The notes: a model not told the origin generated them from the sequence alone. Counted from the first letter of the stretch, positions 7,724-16,844 are shown. The stretch is DNA of 64,000 bases from Roseiflexus sp. RS-1 (GCF_000016665.1 NC_009523.1:2666001-2730000), one strand, 5' to 3'. Numbers and translations are program-made.

Positions 7724-9042
7724 GTTGACCCCCTGAGAAACCGCGCGGTGATCCGTTCGCCGAGTTTCCGATAATCTTCTGCTGCCAGACCATAGTCAAC
7801 CAGGTCCTCCAGGCGGGTAAAGAAAGCTATCCGTTCGCTGTAGAACAAGGAAACAGGAACATGTGGCGCATCACGGCTCTCCATATCACGAAGATACCAG
7901 AAAGAGTCCTCTGCTGGATCGTCAGGGTCAGGCAGATAATACTCTTCTTCAAAGGTCTTCTCGGCGCGCCGCAGGAATTCTGCTTCCGCCAGTCGGGCCG
8001 TTTGGGGATTGGCCGGCGCCATGCTATGGATCAACAGGCACTCTGCCTGGGGGAAGTTGCGCCGGACACGTTCTGCACCCAGGCGGCGCACCGCCAGACG
8101 CAACCCACGCCAATTGGACTCAGACGTGCCCCCAAAGAGCAGATTCAGATGCGCCAGCCCCCCAAAGACAAAACCGGTGGCTTCCGAGAGACCAGCACGC
8201 GCATCGAGCAGGATCCAATCCGGGTGCAGTTCGTTACGAATATGTAGGAGCAGAGTTTCCAGAGGATGTTTCCCCTCGGTTGGCGGAGCGAAATCCAGCC
8301 GCGCCAGTTTAGCAAGATACCCCTCATCGAAATTTCCGGCCGGGAAGACGAGGATCTCCCCCGAACCGATCACCGCCGGTTGACTGACCCGGAAATAGTA
8401 ATCGCGCAGGTCGAGATGCTCGCCAAGCAGGGGTTGTTCAAGCCAGTAATCCACCACGCCAGCCTGCGCTACAGCGGGATCGCCGAGCAAAACGCCGACG
8501 CCTGGCGCCGCCAGATCGAGATCAACCACAACCACGCGCTCACCAGCATGCGCGCGCTGCGCGGCGAAAATCGCCAGTGCCGTGCTGCGACCGGCGCCGC
8601 CTTTGAAGGCGTAGAACGAGAGGATTGGCGGACCGCCTGCGTCGGCTTCTGGATCGGTCGGCCAGGGTGGACCGGGCAGTGGGCGGAGCCAGACGCTCAG
8701 GCTGCGATGGCGTTCGTTGATGCGGATGGAGACGCTCGCTGCGTGCGGTGCGCCCTCCTCCCACAGCGACTCCAGCAGTGCGCGATCGGCGTTCGAGGTT
8801 TGAGCAGCGGCAATCCACAAACCGCCCCAGAACGGGCCGGTCGCAGCGCTGAGCCGACCTTCCAGCTCGTTGCGTTGGTCTGACGACGGAGCATCGGCAA
8901 ACCACAGCGCCACACGGATGCGGGCAAAAATGTCGGGTGAAAGCAGGGCCCGTTCGACCCGCTGCTGGCGGACAAGATCTTCCAACACGTGGAGCGCCGC
9001 TTGCCGCGCCTGGTCAAAGTGGCGTATGGGAGCACTATTCAT
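7720..9042 (-). CDS. ParA/MinD-like ATPase with KGGAGR motif
   Basis: A 440-residue protein. An N-terminal region of ~130 residues of unknown fold precedes a SIMIBI-type ATPase core. The deviant Walker A is FKGGAGRST (K147, R152 in place of the usual Lys), followed by VVVDLDLAAPGVG and WILLDARAGLSE, the expected Walker A' and switch-like elements. ATG 9042 overlaps the stop of the HEPN gene (ATGA), and the stop overlaps the next ATPase in the same way. The longer reading frame upstream lies inside the HEPN gene and was not used. The Arg in place of Lys marks the KGGVGR-type group often found in bacterial conflict or regulatory operons (inference); no partition role is indicated. Confidence 0.85.
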   Translation of the reverse strand: MNSAPIRHFDQARQAALHVLEDLVRQQRVERALLSPDIFARIRVALWFADAPSSDQRNELEGRLSAATGPFWGGLWIAAAQTSNADRALLESLWEEGAPHAASVSIRINERHRSLSVWLRPLPGPPWPTDPEADAGGPPILSFYAFKGGAGRSTALAIFAAQRAHAGERVVVVDLDLAAPGVGVLLGDPAVAQAGVVDYWLEQPLLGEHLDLRDYYFRVSQPAVIGSGEILVFPAGNFDEGYLAKLARLDFAPPTEGKHPLETLLLHIRNELHPDWILLDARAGLSEATGFVFGGLAHLNLLFGGTSESNWRGLRLAVRRLGAERVRRNFPQAECLLIHSMAPANPQTARLAEAEFLRRAEKTFEEEYYLPDPDDPAEDSFWYLRDMESRDAPHVPVSLFYSERIAFFTRLEDLVDYGLAAEDYRKLGERITARFLRGST

Positions 9043-9470
9043 CGAATCACTCCATCCATCCACATCTGCTGCACCGTTTGTCGGTACACACGTTCGGCTT
9101 CTGTGAGCCAGTCCTGCGCCTGCTGCCATGTGAGGTCGCCCGGCGCGCGGTAGCGCATGGTCTCTTTCCAACCGGCAGGCGGGTTGGCGTAGGCGATGCC
9201 CGGTGGCGGATTGGGGATGTAACGCGCCGTGTGCGGACTGCCGCCGGTTGCCAGCGCCGCAACCTGGACGCTGATCGCGCTCAGGTCGTGCCCCCACCGC
9301 GGAGCGCTGCCAATCTGCAACAGCGTTTTGAGCGCACACTCAACAACATAGCCTGCGTGATACCCGGAGCCGTCGTAGCGGGCGGTTTCCAGCAACGCCT
9401 GCGCATCGTCCAGGTGTTTACGCGCCGCTTCGGGATAATCATCGCCATTGGGTTGACGCAAGTTAGACAT
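9039..9470 (-). CDS. HEPN domain protein
   Basis: 143 residues, all helical. The HEPN-like signature is visible in the segments ARKHLDDAQALLETARY, HAGYVVECALKTLL and GHDLSAI. ATG 9470 is preceded by AGAGGGG at 4 nt; the longer frame would run through the tRNA terminator and was rejected. I do not see a clear R-x4-6-H ribonuclease motif, so it may be an adaptor rather than an active RNase. It is first in a three-gene operon with 4-bp overlaps, and its start lies 125 bp beyond the 3' end of tRNA-Asn. Confidence 0.75.
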   Translation of the reverse strand: MSNLRQPNGDDYPEAARKHLDDAQALLETARYDGSGYHAGYVVECALKTLLQIGSAPRWGHDLSAISVQVAALATGGSPHTARYIPNPPPGIAYANPPAGWKETMRYRAPGDLTWQQAQDWLTEAERVYRQTVQQMWMDGVIR

Positions 9471-9540
9471 AGCCCCTCTTGCGAAAATTATACTGCTACC
9501 AGACCATCTGCGGACGTGACACCAGGGAAGATAGATTTGA

Positions 9541-9571
9541 ATGGCAATAAAATACCCGGCGGTGTGCCGGG
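9541..9571 (-). terminator. Rho-independent terminator of tRNA-Asn
   Basis: Stem CCCGGC/GCCGGG (9566-9571 with 9555-9560) with a 5-nt loop, followed on the minus strand by TATTTTATT. It lies 24 nt after the CCA of the tRNA gene. Confidence 0.75.
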
Positions 9572-9594
9572 CATTCATTGGATCGTGTTATTAC

Positions 9595-9669
9595 TGGCTC
9601 CCCGACCAGGATTCGAACCTGGAACCTACTGATTAACAGTCAGCCGCTCTACCGTTGAGCTATCGGGGA
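9595..9669 (-). tRNA. tRNA-Asn (anticodon GTT)
   Basis: 75 nt including an encoded CCA. The acceptor stem is TCCCCGA (5') with TCGGGGA (3'), discriminator G. The T arm contains GGTTCGAATCC, and the anticodon loop reads CTGTTAATC with anticodon GTT, which decodes Asn. The D arm contains AGCTCAACGGTAGAGC. All four arms fold as expected. Confidence 0.97.
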
Positions 9670-9719
9670 TCATCTATCCCAATGTGAGATTATACACGCG
9701 CCCCGTCAGTCTGTCAAAC

Positions 9720-9749
9720 TTGACTCGCGCGTTTGCTGTGTGCTACGAT
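9720..9749 (+). promoter_or_regulatory. Candidate promoter of the amidase gene
   Basis: TTGACT (9720-9725) and TACGAT (9744-9749) with an 18-bp spacer. Transcription would start near 9757, which excludes the GTG at 9740 as the amidase start and supports the start at 9803. Confidence 0.55.
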
Positions 9750-9802
9750 GCTCTCTGTTCCGGATCCGGTTATCGCCTCCGCTCCGACAGAGAGGTGTTG
9801 GG

Positions 9803-11704
9803 TTGACCACACAAGACGCTACGACCGGCATGCCCCCAATGATCGGACGCTGCCTGACGATTCCACAATGGCTCGACTATGTCGCCCGCTATCAGTTCGG
9901 GCAGTTGACTCCATCGAAGGTGGTGCTCCACCACACCTGGCGCCCGACGGTGCAACAGTGGCGCGGGCTTGCGTCTATGCAGGGCATGCAACGCTACTAT
10001 GCTGGCAAGGGATGGACTTCCGCGCCCCACATTTATGTTGCCCCCGACGGAATCTGGCTGTTTACGCCGATGAAAGACATCGGCATCCATGCCGGTCCCG
10101 GCAATGGCAGCCTGAAAGCAGGATGGTACTCGATCGGCGTCGAAATGGTTGGCGACTACGACCGTGAGCGACCGTCCGGCGCGGTATGGGATGGAACGAA
10201 AGCAGTACTCGGCGGGCTTTCACGTCGTCTGGGGATCGCCCCCGCGACACTGATCGCTTTCCACCGCGACTACAGCAAGAAGAGTTGTCCGGGATGGGCC
10301 GTCACCAAAGAATGGGTGATCGGCGAGGTCAACGCCTGGCTGAACAATGTCGCGCCGCCGCCCCCTCCGCCACCTGGTCCGATCGGTCCGATCCCGCCTG
10401 ATGTCGAAGAACTCGCCGAGGCGTTGCTCGACCAGAGTTACGCCCGTCGCGGTGAGGGGTACAACAGCAGTTGGGCGTTTCATCAGTTTGCGGTTGAGAA
10501 CAATCTGGGCTTCCCAACCGCCAAAAGTCAGCGGTTGACGCACGGCGGGAAGACGTACAATTACCAGCCGTTCGCGCGGGATACGCTCTTCTGTGAAGTG
10601 CCGAACTGGGGTGAGGTGCAACGACTCTCACAATTGCTCGCCGGTTCCATTCCGCCTCCCGGAACCCTCGGGCGTGCATTGCTCGATGCGACCTACGCGA
10701 CTGGCGGTTCGCCGTTTCGCCCCGATTGGGCATTTCACCAGTACGCGATTGCCGGTCAAACGCTAGGTCCGCCGCTGGAACCGAGCAAAACACTGGTTGT
10801 GGATGGGGTTTCCTACAGTTACCAGGTCTTCGCCACCGATACGATTTTCAACCGCGGCACAGAATGGCAAAACATTCAGCGTCTCAGCGCCCTTGCCAAC
10901 ACCACAAACCCGACGCAGGCGAAGGTGCGCGATGCGCTGCTCAACGCCACCTACGCCGCTGCAGGACAGCAGTACCGTCCCGATTGGGCGTTCCATCAAC
11001 TGGCGCGTACATGGAACCTGGGTGCACCGCTCGGCAAAACCGATCCGATCACGGTTGGCGGCAAGCAGTACAACGTTCAGGTGTACGCTACCGATACGCT
11101 CTACAACATCGTGCCGAACTGGAGCGACGTGAAACGCCTCAGCGCCATTTTCAGTCCGCAGCAGACGCTGCTTGCTGCGCCGACGCCGGTTGCGGCGCTC
11201 CTTTCGCCCGGCGCGGTTCTCGCGCCGGAGTGGGACACATTCTACATCCGGCGGTTTACAGTCGCCGGGCGCGCGCCGAGCGCGTATGGCAGTCGCAGCG
11301 GCTCGAAGATCCGCCTGATCGTGCTGCATGGCGATGAAGGACCGGCGCTCCGGTCGCTTGAACAGATGGCGATGCCCGGCGCAGCCTCGATGACGCACTA
11401 CTATGTCGCCGCCGACGGCGCGATCTATCAGTTGCTCGATGATGAGTTTGCCGCGTTTCACAGCGGTATCGCGTACTGGAATGGCGCGCGCCGCAACATC
11501 AATCGCAGCAGTATTGGCATTGCCCTCGAGCGCCCGAACCATGGGTATACCGACGCATCACGCCGCGCTCTGGCGTGGCTGATCGCTCGTCTGCGCGCAC
11601 GGTACGACATCCCGCCATCCGGCGTTGTTCGTTGGGGAGATATGGCGCCGTCTGCGGCGAACGATCTCGCCGATCTTCCCAGGGATTGGTATCGAGGGGA
11701 TTGA
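9803..11704 (+). CDS. N-acetylmuramoyl-L-alanine amidase with two amidase domains and three internal repeats
   Basis: 633 residues from a TTG start at 9803, chosen because AGAGG lies 7 nt upstream and the promoter at 9720-9749 excludes earlier starts; ATG 9829 is an alternative. The N-terminal amidase_2/PGRP-like domain has candidate zinc ligands H43 (VVLHHT), H154 and C162 (the FHRDYS...SCPG segment). A poly-Pro linker (about residues 178-190) leads to three ~75-residue repeats, each with WAFHQ, a tyrosine-rich middle and a DT-[LI]-[FY]...RLS ending. A second amidase-like domain closes the protein, but where a zinc His is expected it reads VRWGDMAP, so it looks inactive. No signal peptide is obvious. 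The stop codon lies in the first unit of a heptanucleotide array. Confidence 0.88.
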   Translation: MTTQDATTGMPPMIGRCLTIPQWLDYVARYQFGQLTPSKVVLHHTWRPTVQQWRGLASMQGMQRYYAGKGWTSAPHIYVAPDGIWLFTPMKDIGIHAGPGNGSLKAGWYSIGVEMVGDYDRERPSGAVWDGTKAVLGGLSRRLGIAPATLIAFHRDYSKKSCPGWAVTKEWVIGEVNAWLNNVAPPPPPPPGPIGPIPPDVEELAEALLDQSYARRGEGYNSSWAFHQFAVENNLGFPTAKSQRLTHGGKTYNYQPFARDTLFCEVPNWGEVQRLSQLLAGSIPPPGTLGRALLDATYATGGSPFRPDWAFHQYAIAGQTLGPPLEPSKTLVVDGVSYSYQVFATDTIFNRGTEWQNIQRLSALANTTNPTQAKVRDALLNATYAAAGQQYRPDWAFHQLARTWNLGAPLGKTDPITVGGKQYNVQVYATDTLYNIVPNWSDVKRLSAIFSPQQTLLAAPTPVAALLSPGAVLAPEWDTFYIRRFTVAGRAPSAYGSRSGSKIRLIVLHGDEGPALRSLEQMAMPGAASMTHYYVAADGAIYQLLDDEFAAFHSGIAYWNGARRNINRSSIGIALERPNHGYTDASRRALAWLIARLRARYDIPPSGVVRWGDMAPSAANDLADLPRDWYRGD

Positions 11705-11756
11705 AGGTTGAAGGTTGAAGGTTGAAGGTTGAAGGTTGAAGGTTGAAGGTTGAAAG
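11701..11756. repeat. TTGAAGG heptanucleotide array (8 units)
   Basis: Seven perfect TTGAAGG units and one TTGAAAG in direct tandem, beginning at the amidase stop codon and ending 51 bp before the CHAT gene start. The array is the reverse complement of the CCTTCAA units at 3367-3516 and 27346-27390. Confidence 0.95.
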
Positions 11757-11807
11757 TGCGAAGGTTGAACGTTCAACGCTGAAAAGGCGAGAAGAAGGAG
11801 CAACCCT

Positions 11808-14234
11808 GTGCCTGTTGATTTCAACAAACTCTCTCTGGCGCCGATCAACGCCTGCGTTGTCGCTGAAGAGACGGCATCGCTCTGGCAGATCTATGCGATG
11901 CTGCCGCCGAAGCGCGATGATCGTCTCTACCGCTTCGTCGTCACGCCGCTTGCCGATGGGACGTTCATTGTTGCACGCTGGATCGAGGTCGAAGAGATCG
12001 TCCATCGGTTGCTGCGCTACGATGATGTGCGCGACTGGACGCTCGTCGATCTGGCGAACTACACACCGCCGTCCGACTACGTCGAGCCGGACGACCATAT
12101 TGCCGCGAAACTGGCAACCATTCCGCTTGCGAACCTGATCCAGCGCCTGAAACCTGCGCCCGCTCTGGATCGCCAGGCGCACACCACCCACCAGGCGCGC
12201 ACCGCACGCGACGATCATCCCGGCAGGCGCGTTGTTGTGCTGGACAACAGCGTCATCTACGGCGTTGTCTTTGAAGAACCACTCATGTCTGGCGATGTCG
12301 CTGCCGATCCATTTGCGCAACCAGCACTCAGAATGGCTGCTCCGAGCGACGAACCGACATATCTGCCTGAAACGGCTGACATGATATATGCGGAAGCGGC
12401 GCCTCCTGAGTCGCAGGTTGATGGTATTGGGGGAGAAACGGCAGACGTGAGCGAACCGGAGCGCTCCGCTTCAGCCTTGCTGAACACTCTCGGCGGTTCA
12501 GGGTCGCAGGATGATCGGGTGTTCAATCTCTGGATCGAACAGCGGCTCGTGCAGGAAGCGGAGATTGTCGGCGGCGGCAGGACCCTGACGCGCGTCGTGC
12601 CGCCCAACGAGGCGCTGAGCGTTGGCGGTATGTACACGGTCAACGTGAATGTCGCCGCGCCGCTTGCCAGCGCCCGCGTGCGATCAGGAGGCGTCGAGCA
12701 GGCGGAAGAGATGACAACCGCACCACAGATCGAGGTGGATGTGCGTCTGGTCGCCGATGTCGGATACTTCAAGGTGTACGGCATTCCGCAACAGAAGATC
12801 ATCTTCCCGCGCGGCGGCGTCTCGAAGAACCTCGCCAGTTTCACAATCGAACCGCTGAAGCAGGGGGTTGGCGAGATTACCGCAATCCTTTCACTCAATC
12901 AAAAGCCATTTCAGAAGATCGTTGCGCAGGTGGCGATTGGCGATACAGCCCTGGCAGCGTTGCCTGCCGAACCGGTGCGCGCCAGCGGGCTGACCCTCGC
13001 CGCCGCCGCAACGACGATGAGCAATCCTCGCGCCTATCCCCCGGAGACCGATGCAAGCCTGGTTATTATTCGCGAGACTACCGGCTATACCTTCCTCCTT
13101 TCGCTGGGAAGCGGGTACACCGTTGCGCGCCTGAACCTGGCGGAAAAAGAGATCGTCGATGCAATCCGCCGGGCGCGCGCCGGTTTTCTCGACAAAATCG
13201 TCAAAAAACTCGATCCATCACGCAACGTCTATGCCTATCAACTCAAAGATACGACGATCCCGGAGGCGATCCATCAAGAGGTGCTACGCGATCTGCGGCA
13301 GATCGGCGATCTGCTGTTCCGCGCGCTGTTCTTCGCCCCCGGCAGCGGCGATCAGGGGCGCGAGATGGGGCATTTGTTGCGCGCCACCACCGCCGAACGC
13401 GAACTGCGCATCAACGTGATTGCTGAACGCTTCGCCTTCCCCTGGTCGCTGATCTATGCCCTGCCCTTCAAGCCGACCGATCCGGTCGATCCGAACGGCT
13501 TCTGGGGGTACCGCCACATTATCGAGTACACACCACAATTCAGCGCCCGGCAACCAACCGCATTCGCACCCGAAATCAGGGCAGGAGACCGGCTCCATTT
13601 TGGTTTCGTCTTCGATCAGACGATCGACGCGCAGTTCAATGCGCCGATTATCGGCGAGCAACGTCAGACTCTGCCCGGCATCGGCGGGGTGACCGTCACC
13701 GAATACGATACCCGTGATAAGTTCCTCGATCTCTTGAGCCGTTCCCAGGACGTGCCCCACATTATCTATTTCTACGGGCATGCCGTCAGTCGTTCACCGG
13801 GAGAGAAGGACGCAGCCACCGGCATCGAGTATGGGTTGGGCGACTCCTACCTGAGCATTAACGGCGAAGCGGTGACGCTCGACGAGATGAACCTGTACGC
13901 CGGACTTGACCTCGACCGGTTCGACAGCGCGCCGCTGGTGATCCTCAACGCCTGTGAGAGCGCCGAATTATCGCCAGAACTGTACAATGGTCTCGTTCCC
14001 TACCTGATCGGGCGTGGAGCGCGTGGCGTCATCGGCACGGAAGTGTTGATGCCCGCCTACTTCGCCGCCGAGTTCGCGCCTGTCCTGCTGCGCCGCTTTG
14101 CTGCTGGCAACACGCGCCTCGGCGATCTGCTCCGCGATCTGCGGCGCGAGTATTTGCGCGAGAAACGGAATGTGTTGCCGTTGATCTATGCTCTGTACAG
14201 CAACGCAGAACTGATCGTCACACGTAACGGGTAA
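11808..14234 (+). CDS. CHAT-domain (caspase-like) protease protein
   Basis: 808 residues, GTG start with AAGGAG about 9 nt upstream. The C-terminal ~230 residues form a CHAT domain: catalytic His in FYGHAVS (H658) and Cys in LNACESAE (C716), followed by RGARGVIGTE as expected. The N-terminal ~110 residues are a small alpha/beta domain of unknown type. Between ~245 and 390 a beta-rich segment looks Ig-like, and the region after it is helical. CHAT proteases act as effectors cleaving protein partners in conflict or programmed-death pathways; the target here is unknown. The gene is 6 bp from the following HTH/NTPase gene, so the two are probably coexpressed. Confidence 0.87.
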   Translation: MPVDFNKLSLAPINACVVAEETASLWQIYAMLPPKRDDRLYRFVVTPLADGTFIVARWIEVEEIVHRLLRYDDVRDWTLVDLANYTPPSDYVEPDDHIAAKLATIPLANLIQRLKPAPALDRQAHTTHQARTARDDHPGRRVVVLDNSVIYGVVFEEPLMSGDVAADPFAQPALRMAAPSDEPTYLPETADMIYAEAAPPESQVDGIGGETADVSEPERSASALLNTLGGSGSQDDRVFNLWIEQRLVQEAEIVGGGRTLTRVVPPNEALSVGGMYTVNVNVAAPLASARVRSGGVEQAEEMTTAPQIEVDVRLVADVGYFKVYGIPQQKIIFPRGGVSKNLASFTIEPLKQGVGEITAILSLNQKPFQKIVAQVAIGDTALAALPAEPVRASGLTLAAAATTMSNPRAYPPETDASLVIIRETTGYTFLLSLGSGYTVARLNLAEKEIVDAIRRARAGFLDKIVKKLDPSRNVYAYQLKDTTIPEAIHQEVLRDLRQIGDLLFRALFFAPGSGDQGREMGHLLRATTAERELRINVIAERFAFPWSLIYALPFKPTDPVDPNGFWGYRHIIEYTPQFSARQPTAFAPEIRAGDRLHFGFVFDQTIDAQFNAPIIGEQRQTLPGIGGVTVTEYDTRDKFLDLLSRSQDVPHIIYFYGHAVSRSPGEKDAATGIEYGLGDSYLSINGEAVTLDEMNLYAGLDLDRFDSAPLVILNACESAELSPELYNGLVPYLIGRGARGVIGTEVLMPAYFAAEFAPVLLRRFAAGNTRLGDLLRDLRREYLREKRNVLPLIYALYSNAELIVTRNG

Positions 14235-14240
14235 CCGGTC

Positions 14241-15824
14241 ATGAAAACCGATCTCGAACTTCCCCGCCTCACCAGTGCTGATCTTGCTGAGCGCTTCGGC
14301 AATGATGAGGCGGCGTTGCGACGATACCGGATGCTTGTGGCACTGCTGCGTGAAAGACGTTCACCGGGAGAGGTGGCGCGCACCTTTGGCGTCAGCCGCG
14401 AAAGCCTGCGTCGGTTGCGCGAAGCGTTCCGGCGTGGCGGTCTGGCAGCGCTGAAGAGTCGCAAGCGCGGTGGAGGACATCTTGTGCGCGGCAGCCCGCT
14501 GGCGCGTGCCTTGCGCCAGGAACTCGCCGCTGAACCAGGGTTACCTGCGAATGTGCTCTGGAAGAGAGTGCAGGCACGGTTGCGCGATGAAGGAGTCGTC
14601 GATGTTCCGCGCAGCACCTTTTATCGACTGCTGGCGCGCCTGCGTGATGAAGAGAGCGACACCGGATCGAGCAGTGCCACTGTGCGTCTGGTGCGTGAGG
14701 CGCTTGGCTCGCTTCCTGAAGACCCGCCGCTTACGTTGGGACGTAGCGACCTGGCGAAGTTGGTGCTGGCGGACGAGACCGATGTGCAGCAACGTGGGCG
14801 TCGCTTGCAGACGGCACTGCGCGCAGCGATCGAACAACTCCGCCCATCAGACGATGCCGGTCCGGTTCTGAACGATCCGCGCTGGCGACACTACCTGATC
14901 ATCGCTGGTGAATACGAAGCAGGAGAGACGCGCACCGATCTCCAGGAAATGCTGGCATTGAGTGCCAGCACCTATAGTCGCGCGAAACGCGAGGCGCTGG
15001 AACGACTGGCAGCGCTGTTGCCGTCCGCAATCGAAGCATTACCGCCGCTGGCGCCACCGGTTCACCTCTACACCCCTCCGTCCGTATCGGTTCCCGGTTA
15101 CGAAGACGAGATCGACCTGTACGTGTCCTCCTTGCGACGTGACGGTCTGGCGCTCATCTGGGGCGATCCGGACGAGGCGTACAACCTGGCTGCCACGCTT
15201 GCAGCGCATTTGCAGAGCCGGGGGCAGAAGGTCATCTGGCACGCAGCTGCACCGCTCGACACCGAACCACGACCGGGATTGCGTCTGTTGCAAACCCTTG
15301 CAGCTGCGCTGGCAGCGGAAGGCGATGATGAACTGTGGCGGTACCTGGCAGCGCCGGACGCGACCCCGCTCGTCTGGCATCTCGACATACTCGCCAATAC
15401 GATTGGCGGGCGACGCTGGGCGGTTGTTGTGGCGAACACGCACTGGCTGACCGATAGCGACGCCATTCAAACGCTCGACGTATTGACAACGGCATATGAA
15501 CAGCGCGAGATCCGCCTGACGCTCGCCGGGCGCGATCTGCCGCTGTGGGCGGATACAGAGCGCTGGCCCCCGCTGCCGGGTTCGACCGATCAGGCGGCTG
15601 TCAGAGAATTTCTTCAGCGCCTGACGCGGCGCCCATCAACGGCCAGCGCGTTGCCCCTTTCCGATGTGGTGCGCGAACGCACGATGCAGTTGCTGGAAGC
15701 ATTGCCGATTGATCAGGTCGCCTTCCTTTCGCCCGATGAACGCGACCGCCTGATCGCGGCGCTCGTCCCGATTGAGCGGTTGCTGGCAACGCTTCGTGGT
15801 GCAGCCGGTCATATACCGCCGTGA
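14241..15824 (+). CDS. Transposase-type HTH protein with degenerate STAND-like NTPase region
   Basis: 527 residues. The N-terminal ~140 residues carry two helix-turn-helix units of the homeodomain/transposase type (VARTFGVSRESLRRLREAF and a second with RSTFYRLLARL). There is no DDE catalytic core after them. The middle is helical. Residues ~290-460 resemble a STAND/AAA NTPase: the strand LALIWGDPDEAYNLA sits where a P-loop would be but lacks GK[ST], and VVVANTHWL may stand for Walker B. The protein could be a regulator or sensor that recruits or restrains the neighbouring CHAT protease. Assignment is by pattern only. Confidence 0.65.
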   Translation: MKTDLELPRLTSADLAERFGNDEAALRRYRMLVALLRERRSPGEVARTFGVSRESLRRLREAFRRGGLAALKSRKRGGGHLVRGSPLARALRQELAAEPGLPANVLWKRVQARLRDEGVVDVPRSTFYRLLARLRDEESDTGSSSATVRLVREALGSLPEDPPLTLGRSDLAKLVLADETDVQQRGRRLQTALRAAIEQLRPSDDAGPVLNDPRWRHYLIIAGEYEAGETRTDLQEMLALSASTYSRAKREALERLAALLPSAIEALPPLAPPVHLYTPPSVSVPGYEDEIDLYVSSLRRDGLALIWGDPDEAYNLAATLAAHLQSRGQKVIWHAAAPLDTEPRPGLRLLQTLAAALAAEGDDELWRYLAAPDATPLVWHLDILANTIGGRRWAVVVANTHWLTDSDAIQTLDVLTTAYEQREIRLTLAGRDLPLWADTERWPPLPGSTDQAAVREFLQRLTRRPSTASALPLSDVVRERTMQLLEALPIDQVAFLSPDERDRLIAALVPIERLLATLRGAAGHIPP

Positions 15825-15868
15825 CGAGTGGCGCGAGGACCACGCATCGTGTTCTACCAGATGTGATC

Positions 15869-16711
15869 TCAGGGGGTGCGAGGAACGACCAGATCCAGCC
15901 AGGACTCTGGAGCACCGCCAGGATCGGGCATTTCCGCACCAGTTGATGGCGGCACTGGCTCAACGGCGCCCGATAATGCAGCTGCGGCGCGTGATAACAA
16001 TGGTGGAGCCGCAGTTGGTGATTGGGGAACAGTGGACGGCGCCGTTCTCATCTCTCTGCGTGTATGAGCAGGGGGTTCCGGCGCAGCCGGCTGATCGGGC
16101 GTCCTTTCGGCAGGTGCTGATGCACTGTCGGGCGGCACTGGCATCCTGGGGACTGGCGCTGATATGACGGGGGGCGGCGCGACAACCTGGACTGCGACAC
16201 GCTCGGACGCTGCGGTAAAATTGAGGTCGTCCTGCGCCAATGCCTGACCGATCAACCAGGTGTTGGGCGCCACGTTGTTGCGCGCTCGCACGACTATCGT
16301 GATGACGGCGGGTTTGCTCGCGCCCGCCTGCACCGTGCATATGACCATGCTGGCAATCGAGCATGAGCCTGTGCTACTGTCGGTGCTGACGATCTCGATC
16401 CCCGGATCAGGCATGTCGCGCACTTCGACGCGCGCCTGTTCGCGGTTGGCGGTAACGTGGAGCGTGTAGGTGAACGACTGACCAGGAATTACGGTGGTGG
16501 TTGAGGCGCTCTTCGTCAGCACTAATGGCGCCGGTCCAACCGGGACGTCTGTTCGTTCGGGCATTACTGCTGGGGTCGCTGTCGGCACGAGCGGCGGTGG
16601 CTCCTGATCCGATGCCGTCACACTTCGGGCGATAATGACGAGACAGATGAACAGGAATGGTGCAAGCAGTCCGACAAATCCGGGTTTGATCAAGGAGCGT
16701 CTTTCCAGCAT
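15869..16711 (-). CDS. Membrane-anchored DUF11-type protein with Pro-rich tail
   Basis: 280 residues. A hydrophobic segment at about 12-30 is a signal peptide or anchor. Residues ~60-170 form a DUF11-like beta domain (starting LVLTKSAS, with SFTYTLHVTANRE) containing a Cys pair. The C-terminal ~110 residues are rich in Pro, Ala and Ser. ATG 16711 has better spacing from GAGGTG than ATG 16714. It is convergent with the HTH/NTPase gene, 44 bp apart. Probably an exported surface protein; role unknown. Confidence 0.75.
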   Translation of the reverse strand: MLERRSLIKPGFVGLLAPFLFICLVIIARSVTASDQEPPPLVPTATPAVMPERTDVPVGPAPLVLTKSASTTTVIPGQSFTYTLHVTANREQARVEVRDMPDPGIEIVSTDSSTGSCSIASMVICTVQAGASKPAVITIVVRARNNVAPNTWLIGQALAQDDLNFTAASERVAVQVVAPPPVISAPVPRMPVPPDSASAPAERTPDQPAAPEPPAHTRREMRTAPSTVPQSPTAAPPLLSRAAAALSGAVEPVPPSTGAEMPDPGGAPESWLDLVVPRTP

Positions 16712-16844
16712 CATGTCACCTCACCATGGATCCGCGCCTGAGTTGCTGTTGTCTGAAGGGCGCATGGGCGCAAACCTCGGAGTGTGTTGGAGGATTGAGA
16801 GCGTACCCTTCACTGCAAAAATGCACAGCGGTGGGGATATAGTA

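Noticed and set aside
7720-9042. Chromosome or plasmid partition protein ParA
   Set aside because: No ParB gene or centromere-like repeats are adjacent; the KGGAGR variant and the coupled HEPN and P-loop genes fit another role better.
14241-15824. Transposase gene
   Set aside because: The HTH part is transposase-like, but no DDE core or terminal inverted repeats were seen, and the C-terminal part is an NTPase-like region.
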